This document shows, in pieces, positions 1 through 9,011 of a stretch of 64,000 nucleotides of DNA (its first letter is position 1; every line of letters starts with the position of its first letter). The translations under genes and the position numbers were made by a program. The DNA is taken from positions 1,488,001 to 1,552,000 of the forward strand of contig UGUC01000002.1 of the NCBI GenBank assembly GCA_900455155.1. The letters run 5' to 3'. This DNA is from Providencia stuartii (lineage in GTDB: Bacteria > Pseudomonadota > Gammaproteobacteria > Enterobacterales > Enterobacteriaceae). The notes below the pieces were generated by a model, which was not told the origin of the DNA, searched no databases, and saw nothing but the letters and a program-made list of their open reading frames with translations.

Positions 1-318
1 CTTCTGCGTGCAAGTTTCCCGGGAGGCTCAATTACTGGTGCCCCTAAAATTCGGGCGATGCAAATCATTGAAGAGCTTGAACCCCATCGTCGTCATGGCT
101 ATTGTGGTGCTATAGGCTATATTAGTTTTTGTGGCAAAATGGATACCAACATTACCATCCGTACACTGTTAACAGATAAAAAACGGATTTTTTGCTGGGC
201 TGGCGGTGGTATTGTGGCAGATAGCCAAGCGGATAAAGAGTATCAAGAAACCTTTGATAAGTTACGGCTGATATTACCCGTGTTAGGAGAAGTAGAGCAC
301 GATGACCAAACTGAATGA
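1..318 (+). CDS. pabB: Aminodeoxychorismate synthase component I, C-terminal part
   Basis: The 5' end lies outside the window; the reading frame is open from base 1. The visible 105 residues are the C-terminal part of the chorismate-binding domain, including the family segment PGGSITGAPK that lines the active site, and the late motif GGGIVADS. PabB uses ammonia from PabA to convert chorismate to 4-amino-4-deoxychorismate in the folate pathway, in the cytoplasm. The gene ends inside nudL with a 17-base overlap, as in other enterobacteria, so the two are probably translationally coupled. No frameshift is seen in this part. Confidence 0.93.
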   Translation, partial: LLRASFPGGSITGAPKIRAMQIIEELEPHRRHGYCGAIGYISFCGKMDTNITIRTLLTDKKRIFCWAGGGIVADSQADKEYQETFDKLRLILPVLGEVEHDDQTE

Positions 319-862
319 GTTTATAAACCGCTTTCAGTTTACCCTGCCAGTGACTCGCCGAACTCAACGGACGGCGAGCAAATCTGCTGCCGTTCTTCTG
401 CCTATTATCAATAAAACCACTCCTACATTATTATTAACGCAGCGTTCCCCTTTTTTGCGTTCACATGCCGGACAAGTGGCTTTCCCAGGAGGGGCACGTG
501 ACCCTGAAGATGGCTCTCTAGTGACTACCGCGCTGCGAGAAGCCTATGAAGAAGTGGCTATTCCCCCAGAGAAAGTCCAAGTACTTGGGCAACTCTCGCC
601 ACAACAAAGTATTGGCGGTTACGAAGTCACCCCAATCATCGGCCTGCTCCCCGAAGGCATTAATTATCGCCCTAATCCTAGTGAAGTGGCCTCTGTATTC
701 GAGGTTCCGCTATTTGATGCGCTATCACTGAATCAACATAAATATGTTGATATCAAACGTGCTGGTCAAAGTAACCGTATTTTCTTCTATTGGCATAACG
801 GACATCTCGTTTGGGGTCTCACTGCCGCCATCCTTCATCAGCTAGCTCTGCAACTCAAGTAG
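302..862 (+). CDS. nudL: CoA pyrophosphatase NudL (Nudix hydrolase)
   Basis: A 186-residue Nudix protein matching the usual length of NudL (YeaB). The Nudix signature runs from about residue 62 (GGARDPEDGS) to REAYEEV, with the conserved E/R/EE cluster that binds the catalytic metal. It is followed by the family's GGYEVTPIIG segment. The family hydrolyses coenzyme A and its derivatives to phosphopantetheine and 3',5'-ADP. The gene overlaps the end of pabB and is followed by a 174-base gap before sdaA. Function is assigned from family and conserved neighbourhood. Confidence 0.92.
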   Translation: MTKLNEFINRFQFTLPVTRRTQRTASKSAAVLLPIINKTTPTLLLTQRSPFLRSHAGQVAFPGGARDPEDGSLVTTALREAYEEVAIPPEKVQVLGQLSPQQSIGGYEVTPIIGLLPEGINYRPNPSEVASVFEVPLFDALSLNQHKYVDIKRAGQSNRIFFYWHNGHLVWGLTAAILHQLALQLK

Positions 863-1036
863 TCATTTTTGTGCCGTAATTGAATACATTTTGTGCTATT
901 CTGTAGCAATTGGCCTTTTGTTACTACCTTATTTTAAAAAATAATTTAAACTTACTGGTTAACACTACTAAATAACAGTAAAGTAGCGCCCTTTAAAATA
1001 AATCACTAAATATCTACTTTTTTTAAGGAGTCCTGC

Positions 1037-2401
1037 GTGATAAGCGTATTCGACATGTTTAAAGTGGGCATAGGTCCTTCAAGCTCTCATACCGTCGGCC
1101 CAATGAAGGCGGGAAAAGAATTTGTCGATGATTTGGTAAGCAAACAATTATTACCAAGCGTCACACGCATTGCGGTCGACGTTTATGGCTCTCTTTCACT
1201 CACTGGAAAAGGCCACCATACTGATATTGCAATCATTATGGGCCTTGCTGGCAATTTACCTGCTACTGTTGATATCGAATCTATTCCTGGCTTTATTGAA
1301 AACGTTGAAAAGACTGAAAAGCTACCCTTAGCTAACGGCACTCACACGGTAGATTTCCCACGGGAAGGTGGAATGAACTTCCGCCTAGATAATCTGCCTT
1401 TACATGAAAATGGTATGACTATCCATGCCTTTGCAGGCGAAGAAGAAATTTATACCAAAACTTACTACTCAATTGGTGGCGGTTTTATTGTTGATGAGGA
1501 ACATTTTGGTCAATCTGTTCTGGATAGTAAACCCGTTTCCTACCCATTTAACTCAGCAGAAGAACTTTTGCTTCACTGCAAAAAAACGGGGTTATCCATC
1601 TCTAGCTTGATGATGAAGAATGAGCTTGACCTTCACACGAAAGAAGAGATCGATGCCTATTTTGCCGATGTGTGGAAAACCATGCAGGCTTGTATTGAAC
1701 GCGGGTTAAATACCGAGGGAGTTCTACCGGGGCCACTGCGCGTACCTCGTCGTGCGCCAGCATTGAACCGTCTTGTCACATCATCAAGCAAACTGTCCAA
1801 TGACCCGATGAATGTCGTTGATCTCATTAATATGTTTGCATTAGCGGTTAACGAAGAAAATGCGGCAGGTGGTCGCGTTGTTACTGCCCCAACCAACGGT
1901 GCCTGTGGTATCGTTCCTGCGGTTTTGGCTTATTACGACCACTGCATTGAGCCTGTTACGCCGGAATTATACACACGTTATTTCCTTGCGTCGGGGGCTA
2001 TTGGTATTCTTTATAAAATGAATGCGTCTATCTCTGGTGCGGAAGTGGGTTGCCAAGGCGAAGTTGGTGTTGCTTGCTCAATGGCAGCGGCAGGTCTTGC
2101 TGAATTGTTTGGTGGTAGCCCTGAACAAGTTTGTGTTGCCGCTGAAATCGGTATGGAGCACAACCTTGGTTTAACCTGTGACCCTGTTGCAGGACAAGTT
2201 CAAGTACCTTGTATTGAGCGTAATGCGATTGCATCCGTCAAAGCCGTCAACGCAACGCGTATGGCACTCCGCCGTACGAGTGAGCCACGTGTTTCTCTCG
2301 ATAAAGTGATTGAAACGATGTACGAGACGGGCAAAGACATGAATGCCAAATACCGCGAAACTTCTCGCGGAGGTTTAGCAATAAAAGTCCAATGTGACTA
2401 G
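1037..2401 (+). CDS. sdaA: L-serine dehydratase (iron-sulfur type)
   Basis: A 454-residue enzyme of the usual length that deaminates L-serine to pyruvate and ammonia using a 4Fe-4S cluster. The N-terminal beta domain starts MISVFDMFKVGIGPSSSHTV, with the GPSSSHT motif typical of the family. The C-terminal alpha domain carries the conserved cysteines in NGACGIVPA, GCQGEVGVACSM, LTCDPVAG and VPCIERN, some of which ligate the cluster. The GTG start at 1037 follows an AAGGAG Shine-Dalgarno. The order pabB-nudL-sdaA is the same as in E. coli. A strong terminator lies just downstream. Confidence 0.97.
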   Translation: MISVFDMFKVGIGPSSSHTVGPMKAGKEFVDDLVSKQLLPSVTRIAVDVYGSLSLTGKGHHTDIAIIMGLAGNLPATVDIESIPGFIENVEKTEKLPLANGTHTVDFPREGGMNFRLDNLPLHENGMTIHAFAGEEEIYTKTYYSIGGGFIVDEEHFGQSVLDSKPVSYPFNSAEELLLHCKKTGLSISSLMMKNELDLHTKEEIDAYFADVWKTMQACIERGLNTEGVLPGPLRVPRRAPALNRLVTSSSKLSNDPMNVVDLINMFALAVNEENAAGGRVVTAPTNGACGIVPAVLAYYDHCIEPVTPELYTRYFLASGAIGILYKMNASISGAEVGCQGEVGVACSMAAAGLAELFGGSPEQVCVAAEIGMEHNLGLTCDPVAGQVQVPCIERNAIASVKAVNATRMALRRTSEPRVSLDKVIETMYETGKDMNAKYRETSRGGLAIKVQCD

Positions 2402-2440
2402 GATCTTTATTCACTAGTCATTAATTGAATCACTTCACCG

Positions 2441-2481
2441 ATGCCGCGTATTTTACTTTGATTAAACACGCGGCATTTTTT
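2441..2481 (+). terminator. Rho-independent terminator after sdaA
   Basis: A nine-base perfect stem (atgccgcgt pairing with acgcggcat) closes an 18-base loop and is followed by a run of six T. Confidence 0.85.
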
Positions 2482-3056
2482 ATCAAGTATTGTTGATTAT
2501 TATCTGACTTAATTGTTTAGGGTGATCTTTAATACGTCATTTTTCGCCTACTTGGCTTTTCTATTTTTAATTTGTAACAAAAACTTAATTAGATCGTTAC
2601 TTAAATCCCTTGTTTACAAAACAAACGTTTTTCAGAACTTCCTACTGCTGAAACGTGTCATTTTTCGTCTATTTTTTGCTCAACATTTTAAATCCCTTAC
2701 TCTTTTTGCTATTTTTTTGTTACCGATAACAGTCACATACACTGTTTTTGTCATATATATAGTTTATTTATTTAATAAAACCAATATACTCAGACAATAT
2801 ATGTATTTTATTTGAAATAAAATACATGTTTTTAATTTTCTGACGCAAAACAAGTTTTTACACTAATGCGAAATGTTATGCTACGGATATTGACTCTAAT
2901 GGTTAGCAAATTAACAGTTTTCTAACTGAATAAAATAGAGTGAATTTATTCAGCTAAAATTATCAATATCATTTTCTATTAGGAGGTTTAATTAAGCTGA
3001 TTCAATTTTGACCTGATTTACAAATTCCGTTCTATATCTGTTAAGAGGGAAATCAA
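2482..3056. other. Long AT-rich leader/promoter region of the man operon
   Basis: About 575 bases with no convincing gene. It is very AT-rich. An open frame inside it (2513-2815, plus strand) codes for a Phe/Leu-rich peptide with no visible ribosome binding site and is probably chance. The region ends with the Shine-Dalgarno AAGAGGGA before manX. It should hold the man promoter and any leader, but I cannot point to a certain CRP or Mlc site. Confidence 0.5.
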
Positions 3057-4029
3057 GTGAGTATAGCTATTATGATTGGTACACACGGTGTGGCGGCAGA
3101 GCAGCTTCTACGAACCACCGAAATGTTGATAGGCGAGCAAGAAAATGTCTCGTTTATTGACTTTGTACCAGGGGAAAACGCAGACACCCTATTTGATAAG
3201 TACACAGCAAAACTAGCTGATTTAGATACCTCCCAGGGGGTAATATTTTTAGTTGATACATGGGGAGGTAGTCCCTTTAACGCAGCTAGCCGTATCGTAA
3301 ACGAGCATGAAAACTATGAAATAGTCACTGGCGTTAATGTGCCTATGTTAGTTGAAACTTTTATGTGTCGTGACGATAACCCTTCAATAGACGAATTAAT
3401 CTCCGTTGCTTTAGAAACAGGCCGTGGTGGTATTCGGGCACTGAAATTTAAAGAGCCAGAAGCCGCTGCTACTCCATCCCCAGCACCCGTTCAACAACCT
3501 GCTCCAGTACAAACAGTCACTGCTGGCCCTGGCGAACATATGGTGATTGCACTTGCGGCGTATTGATGACCGATTAATCCATGGTCAAGTAGCTACACGC
3601 TGGACAAAAGAAACTCGCGTTAAACGCATTATTGTCGTCAGCGATGAGGTGGCAAAAGATCAGGTACGTTCAACATTACTAAAACAAGTTGCTCCTCCTG
3701 GCGTAACAGCACATGTCGTTGATATTGCTAAGTGTATTCGTGTTTATAACAACCCAAAATACGCAGGCGAACGCGTCATGTTATTGTTCACAAACCCAAC
3801 GGATGTACAACGTTTGGTTGAAGCTGGTGTTGATATCACCTCTGTCAATATCGGTGGTATGGCGTTCCATGAAGGAAAAACTCAAGTTACGAATGCGGTT
3901 TCTATCAACCAAAAAGATATTGAAGCGTTCAACTATCTGAATGATAAAAATATTGAATTAGAAGTACGAAAAGTCGCTTCTGACAGCAAAGTTCAGATGA
4001 TGGATTTGATTAAAAAATTTAAAAATTAG
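3057..4029 (+). CDS. manX: Mannose PTS EIIAB component ManX (one frameshift)
   Basis: Fused IIA-IIB subunit of the mannose-family phosphotransferase system, which passes phosphate from HPr to sugar entering through ManYZ. The IIA domain has the phospho-His in MIGTHG (His10). A Pro/Ala/Gln-rich linker leads to the IIB domain with the second phospho-His in IDDRLIHGQ. A single extra G near 3558 breaks the frame exactly at the start of IIB. Removing it reads ALARIDDRLIHG and gives 323 residues, the E. coli length. I read this as one gene with a sequence error. Start is GTG at 3057. First gene of manXYZ. Confidence 0.93.
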
Positions 4030-4116
4030 TCTTAGTTAAACCGTTAATATTATTTAATTTTAACCATTACTCGAAAACAGATTTACCAAACTTGTTTGGT
4101 TACAGGAGATTAAACA

Positions 4117-4922
4117 ATGGAACTCACCGTTGTTCAAATAGTACTGGTTTTCATCGTGGCCTGTATCGCTGGTATGGGTTCTATTCTCGATGAATTCCAG
4201 TTCCATCGCCCACTCGTTGCCTGTACGCTTGTCGGTATCGTTTTGGGAGATATGAAAACCGGTATCATCATCGGTGGTACGCTGGAAATGATCGCATTAG
4301 GTTGGATGAACATTGGGGCTGCTGTCGCACCTGATGCCGCACTTGCATCAATTATTTCAACCATTCTGGTCATTGCTGGTGGACAAAATATCGGGGCTGG
4401 TATCGCCATCGCAATTCCACTAGCGGCGGCTGGGACAAGTCCTTACCATTATTGTGCGTACCGTTACCGTTGCATTCCAACATGCTGCTGGACCGTGCTG
4501 CCGTCAGTGGTAATTTAACCGCTATCAGTTGGATCCATGTTTCTGCATTTATTACTTCAAGCAATGCGTATTGCGATCCCAGCGCTTATCGTTGCAGTTT
4601 CTGTTGGTACCTCTGAGGTAAGAGAGAACTACTGGATTCAATTCCACAGGTCGTTACTGATGGTCTGAACATTGCTGGTGGTATGATCGTTGTTGTCGGT
4701 TATGCAATGGTTATCAATATGATGCGTGCAGGCTATCTAATGCCATTCTTCTACTTAGGCTTTGTTACTGCGGCATTTACCGAATTTAACCTTGTTGCGC
4801 TGGGTGTGATCGGTGCGGTTATGGCTATCCTGTATATCCAACTCAGCCCGAAATACAATAAATCTCAAGTTGTTGTCGCACAAAATAATAGCAACAACAA
4901 CCTTGATAATGAATTAGACTAG
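4117..4922 (+). CDS. manY: Mannose PTS EIIC component ManY (four indels)
   Basis: Membrane channel subunit of the mannose transporter. The first 105 residues are intact and nearly identical to the enterobacterial protein (IVACIAGMGSILDEFQF, LGWMNIGAAVAPDA). After that the frame is lost and returns at GGMIVVVGYAMVINMM through the C-terminal LDNELD. Walking the sequence shows an extra A near 4434, an extra G near 4492, an extra A near 4550 and a missing base near 4631. Correcting them restores a continuous protein of about 267 residues. Four indels within 200 bases of an otherwise conserved gene point to poor sequence rather than decay. Confidence 0.88.
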
Positions 4923-4935
4923 GAGGAGCGCAACC

Positions 4936-5787
4936 ATGGTAGATACAACAAATCCAACAGCGAAAAAGCTTACACAAAGCGATATTCGCGGCGTCTTCTT
5001 GCGTTCTAACTTGTTACAAGGTTCTTGGAACTTTGAACGTATGCAAGCGCTGGGCTTCTGTTATTCAATGGTTCCGGTGATCCGTCGCCTGTATCCTGAA
5101 AATAACGATGAGCGTAAACAAGCAATCAAACGCCATCTTGAGTTCTTTAACACCCACCCTTACGTTGCTGCGCCTGTTTTAGGTGTCACCATGGCGATGG
5201 AAGAGCAACGTGCGAATGGTGCAGATATTGATGATGGTGCCATCAACGGTATTAAGGTGGGTTTAATGGGACCTCTTGCCGGGGTTGGTGACCCAATCTT
5301 CTGGGGTACTGTTCGTCCTGTATTTGCAGCCCTAGGCGCCGGTATTGCAATGACTGGTAACCTACTCGGCCCAATCCTCTTCTTTGTTCTATTCAACCTT
5401 GTTCGCCTATTAACGCTCTACTATGGCGTTGCGTATGGCTATAAAAAAGGGGTTGATATTGTTCAAGATATCGGTGGCGGATTCTTACAAAAACTGACTG
5501 AAGGTGCATCAATACTGGGGCTATTTGTTATGGGTGCCTTGGTGAATAAATGGACCAAGGTCAACATTCCCGTCGTTGTTTCCAATATTGAGAACCCAAC
5601 AACAAAAGTTATGGAAATCAAAACCATTCAAGATATTTTGAATGATTTGATGCCTGGTTTAGTTCCATTATTACTAACTTTTGCATGTATGTGGCTACTT
5701 CGCCGTAAAGTTAACCCACTGTGGATCATCATTGGCTTCTTTGGCCTTGGTATCTTAGGTGCTTGGTTGAAGTTCTTAGCACCATAA
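4936..5787 (+). CDS. manZ: Mannose PTS EIID component ManZ
   Basis: An intact 283-residue EIID subunit that forms the membrane complex with ManY. Family landmarks are the N-terminal FLRSNLLQGSWNFERMQ segment, the central GPLAGVGDPIFWGT motif and a C-terminal hydrophobic hairpin. It starts 13 bases after manY behind a clear AGGAGG. Besides sugar uptake, ManYZ serves in E. coli as receptor for some bacteriocins and for phage lambda DNA entry. A terminator follows directly. Confidence 0.96.
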   Translation: MVDTTNPTAKKLTQSDIRGVFLRSNLLQGSWNFERMQALGFCYSMVPVIRRLYPENNDERKQAIKRHLEFFNTHPYVAAPVLGVTMAMEEQRANGADIDDGAINGIKVGLMGPLAGVGDPIFWGTVRPVFAALGAGIAMTGNLLGPILFFVLFNLVRLLTLYYGVAYGYKKGVDIVQDIGGGFLQKLTEGASILGLFVMGALVNKWTKVNIPVVVSNIENPTTKVMEIKTIQDILNDLMPGLVPLLLTFACMWLLRRKVNPLWIIIGFFGLGILGAWLKFLAP

Positions 5788-5804
5788 TTTGCTGTAATAA
5801 ACTG

Positions 5805-5834
5805 AAATGGGAGGTTGCAGCCTCCCATTTTTAC
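5805..5834 (+). terminator. Terminator after manXYZ
   Basis: A perfect ten-base stem (aaatgggagg with cctcccattt) closes a six-base loop and is followed by a T run. It ends the man operon before yobD. Confidence 0.9.
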
Positions 5835-5877
5835 TTTTAAGCTCTCTAGCACGTTTACTTAGCCAAGGGCACTGAAA

Positions 5878-6336
5878 ATGACCTTAAATGATTTCATACT
5901 AGCCATTATTATTTTACTGATGCTGCTGTATGCAATTTACGATGAGTTTATTCAACATTTACTTAAGGGAAAAACCCTACTCAAAATTAACCTCAGACGT
6001 AAACATCGTGTCGATGCAATTATCTTTATTGTCTTAATCTGTATCGTTATTTATACCAATATTTCACGACACGGTAGTATGTTAACCACTTATTTATTAA
6101 TGGTTACAATTTTAATGTCAGTCTATTTGGCTTTTATTCGAGCACCAAAGCTATTTTTTAAACAAACAGGTTTTTATTTTGCAAACACATTTATATTGTA
6201 CGACAGAATAAAAACAATGAATTTATCAGAAGACGGAATTCTAATTATCGGATTAGAGCATAAGAAAATCCATATTCAAGTTTCTCAACTTGATGATTTA
6301 CAAAGAATATATGAATTTTTCATTAATCATAAATAA
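5878..6336 (+). CDS. yobD: UPF0266 inner-membrane protein YobD
   Basis: A 152-residue membrane protein of the DUF986/UPF0266 family, the length and position (after manZ) seen in E. coli. Three hydrophobic segments lie in the first two thirds (about residues 4-20, 43-60, 68-86), followed by the family stretch KLFFKQTGFYFAN and the cytoplasmic-looking MNLSEDGILI. Related ManO-type proteins are linked to mannose PTS genes, but the biochemical role is unknown. It is preceded by a terminator, so it probably has its own promoter or depends on readthrough. Confidence 0.87.
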   Translation: MTLNDFILAIIILLMLLYAIYDEFIQHLLKGKTLLKINLRRKHRVDAIIFIVLICIVIYTNISRHGSMLTTYLLMVTILMSVYLAFIRAPKLFFKQTGFYFANTFILYDRIKTMNLSEDGILIIGLEHKKIHIQVSQLDDLQRIYEFFINHK

Positions 6337-6359
6337 TGGTTATATATATTCACATTAAG

Positions 6360-6399
6360 ATTGAGGTTAATAACAAATTTAATTAACCTCAATTTTTTT
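6360..6399 (+). terminator. Terminator after yobD
   Basis: An 11-base stem (attgaggttaa with ttaacctcaat) closes an AT-rich loop and is followed by seven T. Confidence 0.85.
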
Positions 6400-6405
6400 A
6401 TTTCT

Positions 6406-6424
6406 GCAAATGAAAATTATTCTC
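6406..6424. promoter_or_regulatory. Candidate Fur box upstream of mntP
   Basis: The 19 bases match the classical Fur consensus (GATAATGATAATCATTATC) at 14 positions by hand alignment. It lies about 85 bases before the riboswitch. In E. coli, mntP is controlled by MntR, Fur and its riboswitch, so the position is sensible. Unproven. Confidence 0.4.
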
Positions 6425-6490
6425 AATAAATTTTAATATCCACATAAAATTAAGTGTTGCCTTTCAATTAATTTATGATATCTTTCGAAC

Positions 6491-6642
6491 CACGTCATTG
6501 GGGAGTAGCCTGTTCTGGAAATATATCCAGAATGTCCGTATCAACATACTCGTTTGTTTTTTAAACGTGGTGCGGACGCCATCTTGGTTGGCAAGACCAT
6601 AGACACATGAATAAGCCTTTTGGTTGGGGGTAATTCATGTGT
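6491..6642 (+). ncRNA. yybP-ykoY manganese riboswitch (mntP leader)
   Basis: The leader carries the conserved aptamer landmarks: TTGGGGAGTAGCC at about 6499, ATACTCGTTTGT at about 6546, and TGCGGACGCCATC at about 6571. In this class the loop elements form a Mn2+ site. Downstream, acacatgaat (6603-6612) pairs perfectly with attcatgtgt (6633-6642). The loop ggttgggg between them could instead pair with cacccaacc at 6652-6660, next to the mntP Shine-Dalgarno GAGG. That suggests two exclusive folds controlling translation of the exporter. Confidence 0.93.
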
Positions 6643-6672
6643 ATATGGATGCACCCAACCGAGGTTTATATT

Positions 6673-7257
6673 ATGAGCTTTTACGCTACGCTTATTTTAG
6701 CACTCGCCCTTTCCATGGACGCTTTTGCTGTCGCTATCTGTAAAGGTGCTGTTCTGCACAAACCCCGCTTTAAAGAGATCCTCCGCACTGGTTTTATTTT
6801 CGGTATTATTGAAGCACTCACCCCAATTATAGGCTGGGGAATTGGTATTCTCGCAAGCCAATATGTTATTCGTTGGGATCATTGGATTGCTTTTGGCCTG
6901 CTCTTCATTCTTGGCTCTCGTATGATTTGGCAAGGTATTAAAGCCAAAAGCGATGATGACTGCTGCACACCGCCTTCACGCAACAGCTCTCTTAGCTTAG
7001 TACTTTCTGCTATTGCCACTAGTCTTGATGCAATGGCTATCGGACTTGGTCTTGCATTTTTACAAGTTGATATTGTGCATACCGCAATGACAATTGGCCT
7101 CATGACCATGATCATGGCCACGGTAGGTATGATGATTGGTCGTTATGTGGGGCCACTATTAGGAAAAAAAGCAGAAATTATCGGTGGGATAGTATTAATC
7201 GCTATTGGCTTTAATATCCTCTTCGAACATCTCGAAGTATTTATGTACAGCGCATAA
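6673..7257 (+). CDS. mntP: Manganese exporter MntP
   Basis: A six-helix membrane protein that pumps Mn2+ out of the cell. The two inverted halves carry the paired motifs [12 protein letters not shown] and [12 protein letters not shown], whose Asp residues are essential in the family. The start at 6673 ([18 protein letters not shown]) is preferred over an upstream in-frame ATG at 6637. It matches the family N-terminus, has GAGG eight bases upstream, and leaves the riboswitch intact. The product is 194 residues; E. coli MntP has 188. His/Cys residues in the central loop (DDDCCTPPS) are a local feature. Confidence 0.95.
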   Translation: MSFYATLILALALSMDAFAVAICKGAVLHKPRFKEILRTGFIFGIIEALTPIIGWGIGILASQYVIRWDHWIAFGLLFILGSRMIWQGIKAKSDDDCCTPPSRNSSLSLVLSAIATSLDAMAIGLGLAFLQVDIVHTAMTIGLMTMIMATVGMMIGRYVGPLLGKKAEIIGGIVLIAIGFNILFEHLEVFMYSA

Positions 7258-7264
7258 TTTATAC

Positions 7265-7287
7265 CCCCCTACTGAACTGGTAGGGGG
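7265..7287. terminator. Hairpin between convergent mntP and rlmA
   Basis: A seven-base GC-rich stem (cccccta with taggggg) closes a nine-base loop between two convergent genes. The T tract is weak on both strands, so its efficiency is uncertain. Confidence 0.55.
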
Positions 7288-7302
7288 AGTAATCTCATTT
7301 TG

Positions 7303-8121
7303 TTAATCAATAAGTTGATACACCCGTATCAGAAAATCAGCCGTATAATCTTTTGGTTCTGACTGTTGTAATGTATTTTTAACATCCACAGAAGCTCGCC
7401 ATGCAAAAGGGGTCATTTGTAATAATGCAAATGCTTCATCCCCTGTTAAGTGCATTGAGTACTTTAAATTGGTTTCATCCACTAATTTAAATTGCGGCAA
7501 GGCTTCTTCTTTAATTGGATGTAATTTAACCTCACTATAAATCAACTGTTTCAATTCCTGTAAGTGTTCAGGAGCTGGTGTTACAGTAATCAATATTCCC
7601 GAACGTTGCAGAACTCTAGCTAATTCTTCCGCTTTGCAAGGTGCATAAATACGAACAATTGCATCAATACTTTGTTCAGGGAAAGGCAAACGGTGACTAG
7701 AGGCAACACAAAAATTGACTGATGGATAGCGTTTTGCTGCATAACGAATAGCGGCTTTTGATACATCTAACCCAAAAACAGCTTTAATTGCCCGCTGTTT
7801 TATTAAGCTTTGCATAAAATAGTCAGTGTAATACCCTTCTCCACAACCAATATCTAATACATTTTCACTCTGCTCAGAAAGGTATTGCGCTAATTTCTCA
7901 GTCACACATTGACGCATTGGATCATAATGACCTGCATTTAAAAATTGCCGCCGAGACTGCATCATTTCGGCACTGTCACCAGGATCCTTAGAACGCTTAT
8001 GTTGTACTGGCAGTAAGTTCACATAACCTTCTTTTGCACGATCAAATTGATGGTTATTGGAACACTGCCAACTATTATTCAACTTTAAAGGACTAAAACA
8101 CAGGGGGCATTGATAGCTCAT
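7303..8121 (-). CDS. rlmA: 23S rRNA (guanine-745-N1)-methyltransferase RlmA
   Basis: Methylates G745 of 23S rRNA with SAM. Counting from MSYQCPLC, the N-terminal zinc finger has Cys5, Cys8, Cys20 and His24. The methyltransferase domain has the SAM motif [11 protein letters not shown] at about residue 92, followed by FGLDVSK. I chose the start at 8121 because it begins the conserved zinc-finger segment. A longer reading to 8193 adds 24 residues not typical of the family. Convergent with mntP as in E. coli. Length about 272 residues. Confidence 0.93.
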   Translation of the reverse strand: MSYQCPLCFSPLKLNNSWQCSNNHQFDRAKEGYVNLLPVQHKRSKDPGDSAEMMQSRRQFLNAGHYDPMRQCVTEKLAQYLSEQSENVLDIGCGEGYYTDYFMQSLIKQRAIKAVFGLDVSKAAIRYAAKRYPSVNFCVASSHRLPFPEQSIDAIVRIYAPCKAEELARVLQRSGILITVTPAPEHLQELKQLIYSEVKLHPIKEEALPQFKLVDETNLKYSMHLTGDEAFALLQMTPFAWRASVDVKNTLQQSEPKDYTADFLIRVYQLID

Positions 8122-8228
8122 AACAGGTATATCTTGATAAATAAAAAGCAGTATACCATATAGATTCAGCGCCACGGGCTGTATATTTCCCATGGCACTG
8201 AGACTGGATTGACATTAGTGGTGGCTCA

Positions 8229-8426
8229 TTAACCTTTAGTAGAGTCTGGAGTCTTTTTCTTTACTGGTTGATTATGAGCTTTGCTGTTGCTCGATGAATG
8301 CGATTGGCTACTTTGCTGTGTTTTCACCGTAGGCGATGTTTTCCCCTCTTTTGCTGTACCTGCAGCGAGTGCCGAACCCGAAATGGCTAATGACAATACC
8401 GTCGCAATTGCTAATAACTTTTTCAT
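8229..8426 (-). CDS. Small exported Ser/Lys-rich protein
   Basis: A 65-residue protein beginning MKKLLAIATVLSLAISGSALA, a clear Sec signal peptide with cleavage expected after ALA near residue 21. The mature 44 residues are very polar (Ser, Lys, Gln, Thr) with no hydrophobic segment and no cysteine. A start five codons upstream is possible but would lengthen the signal peptide. I do not recognise the family; the composition is loosely like acid-shock proteins but no motif supports that. It lies alone between rlmA and a long AT-rich spacer. Confidence 0.6.
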   Translation of the reverse strand: MKKLLAIATVLSLAISGSALAAGTAKEGKTSPTVKTQQSSQSHSSSNSKAHNQPVKKKTPDSTKG

Positions 8427-8961
8427 TCTAAATACCTTCAAATTTATGTATACAAGGATGTTCTTGCGATATCAATAAATCATATTTTTTAAATACACTA
8501 CAATAGGAAAAACTTAAAGATTTATAAATTTTTTATAGGTTATTTATGAGGTAATATTTATGCGATTTGTTGATGTTCTATTTACTTTATTAACAATGAG
8601 TCTAATGATAGAAAATTCCTTTTAGTGATAACTTTATTTTCTTTACCTATTCATTTTTATTAAAAAATAACATTAATTACTCATTGATTTATTTATCCAA
8701 CAAAAACAATAAGATAACAAAAGGCGAGACACTCATAAAAACCAATTGAATTTATTTATTGAGTAATATCATGATAAAGAAGCCATTTTACCGCTTCAAA
8801 GTAAATATAAAAAACCACATAACAAAAATTACAACATTTTAAATTATCCGATAGGCAAAAAATCAAAAAAATCGTCATCTATTGGCTGTGAAATATCAAT
8901 GAAAGCTCAACAAGGAGTCAATCTATTTTTTATTTTCCAAATTAGCTCTTTTTACATATAA
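8427..8961. other. AT-rich spacer without genes
   Basis: About 530 bases with stop codons in all frames. It should hold the promoter of the small exported protein at its left end. I see no repeat, RNA gene or operator I can defend. Confidence 0.5.
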
Positions 8962-8994
8962 AAACGATCGCTTGTTTTAATTGAGCGATCGTTT
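8962..8994 (-). terminator. Terminator of the serine hydrolase gene
   Basis: A perfect 11-base stem (aaacgatcgct with agcgatcgttt) closes an 11-base loop just past the stop codon of the minus-strand gene. Confidence 0.75.
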
Positions 8995-9011
8995 CATATT
9001 TATTAAGTATA

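Noticed and set aside
2513..2815. Plus-strand open frame of 100 codons before manX
   Set aside because: Extremely AT-rich, Phe/Leu-rich product, no ribosome binding site, and placed in a leader region. Probably chance.
4117..4922. manY as a true pseudogene
   Set aside because: Four indels cluster in 200 bases while flanking codons remain perfectly conserved; the same error style affects essential genes in the window.
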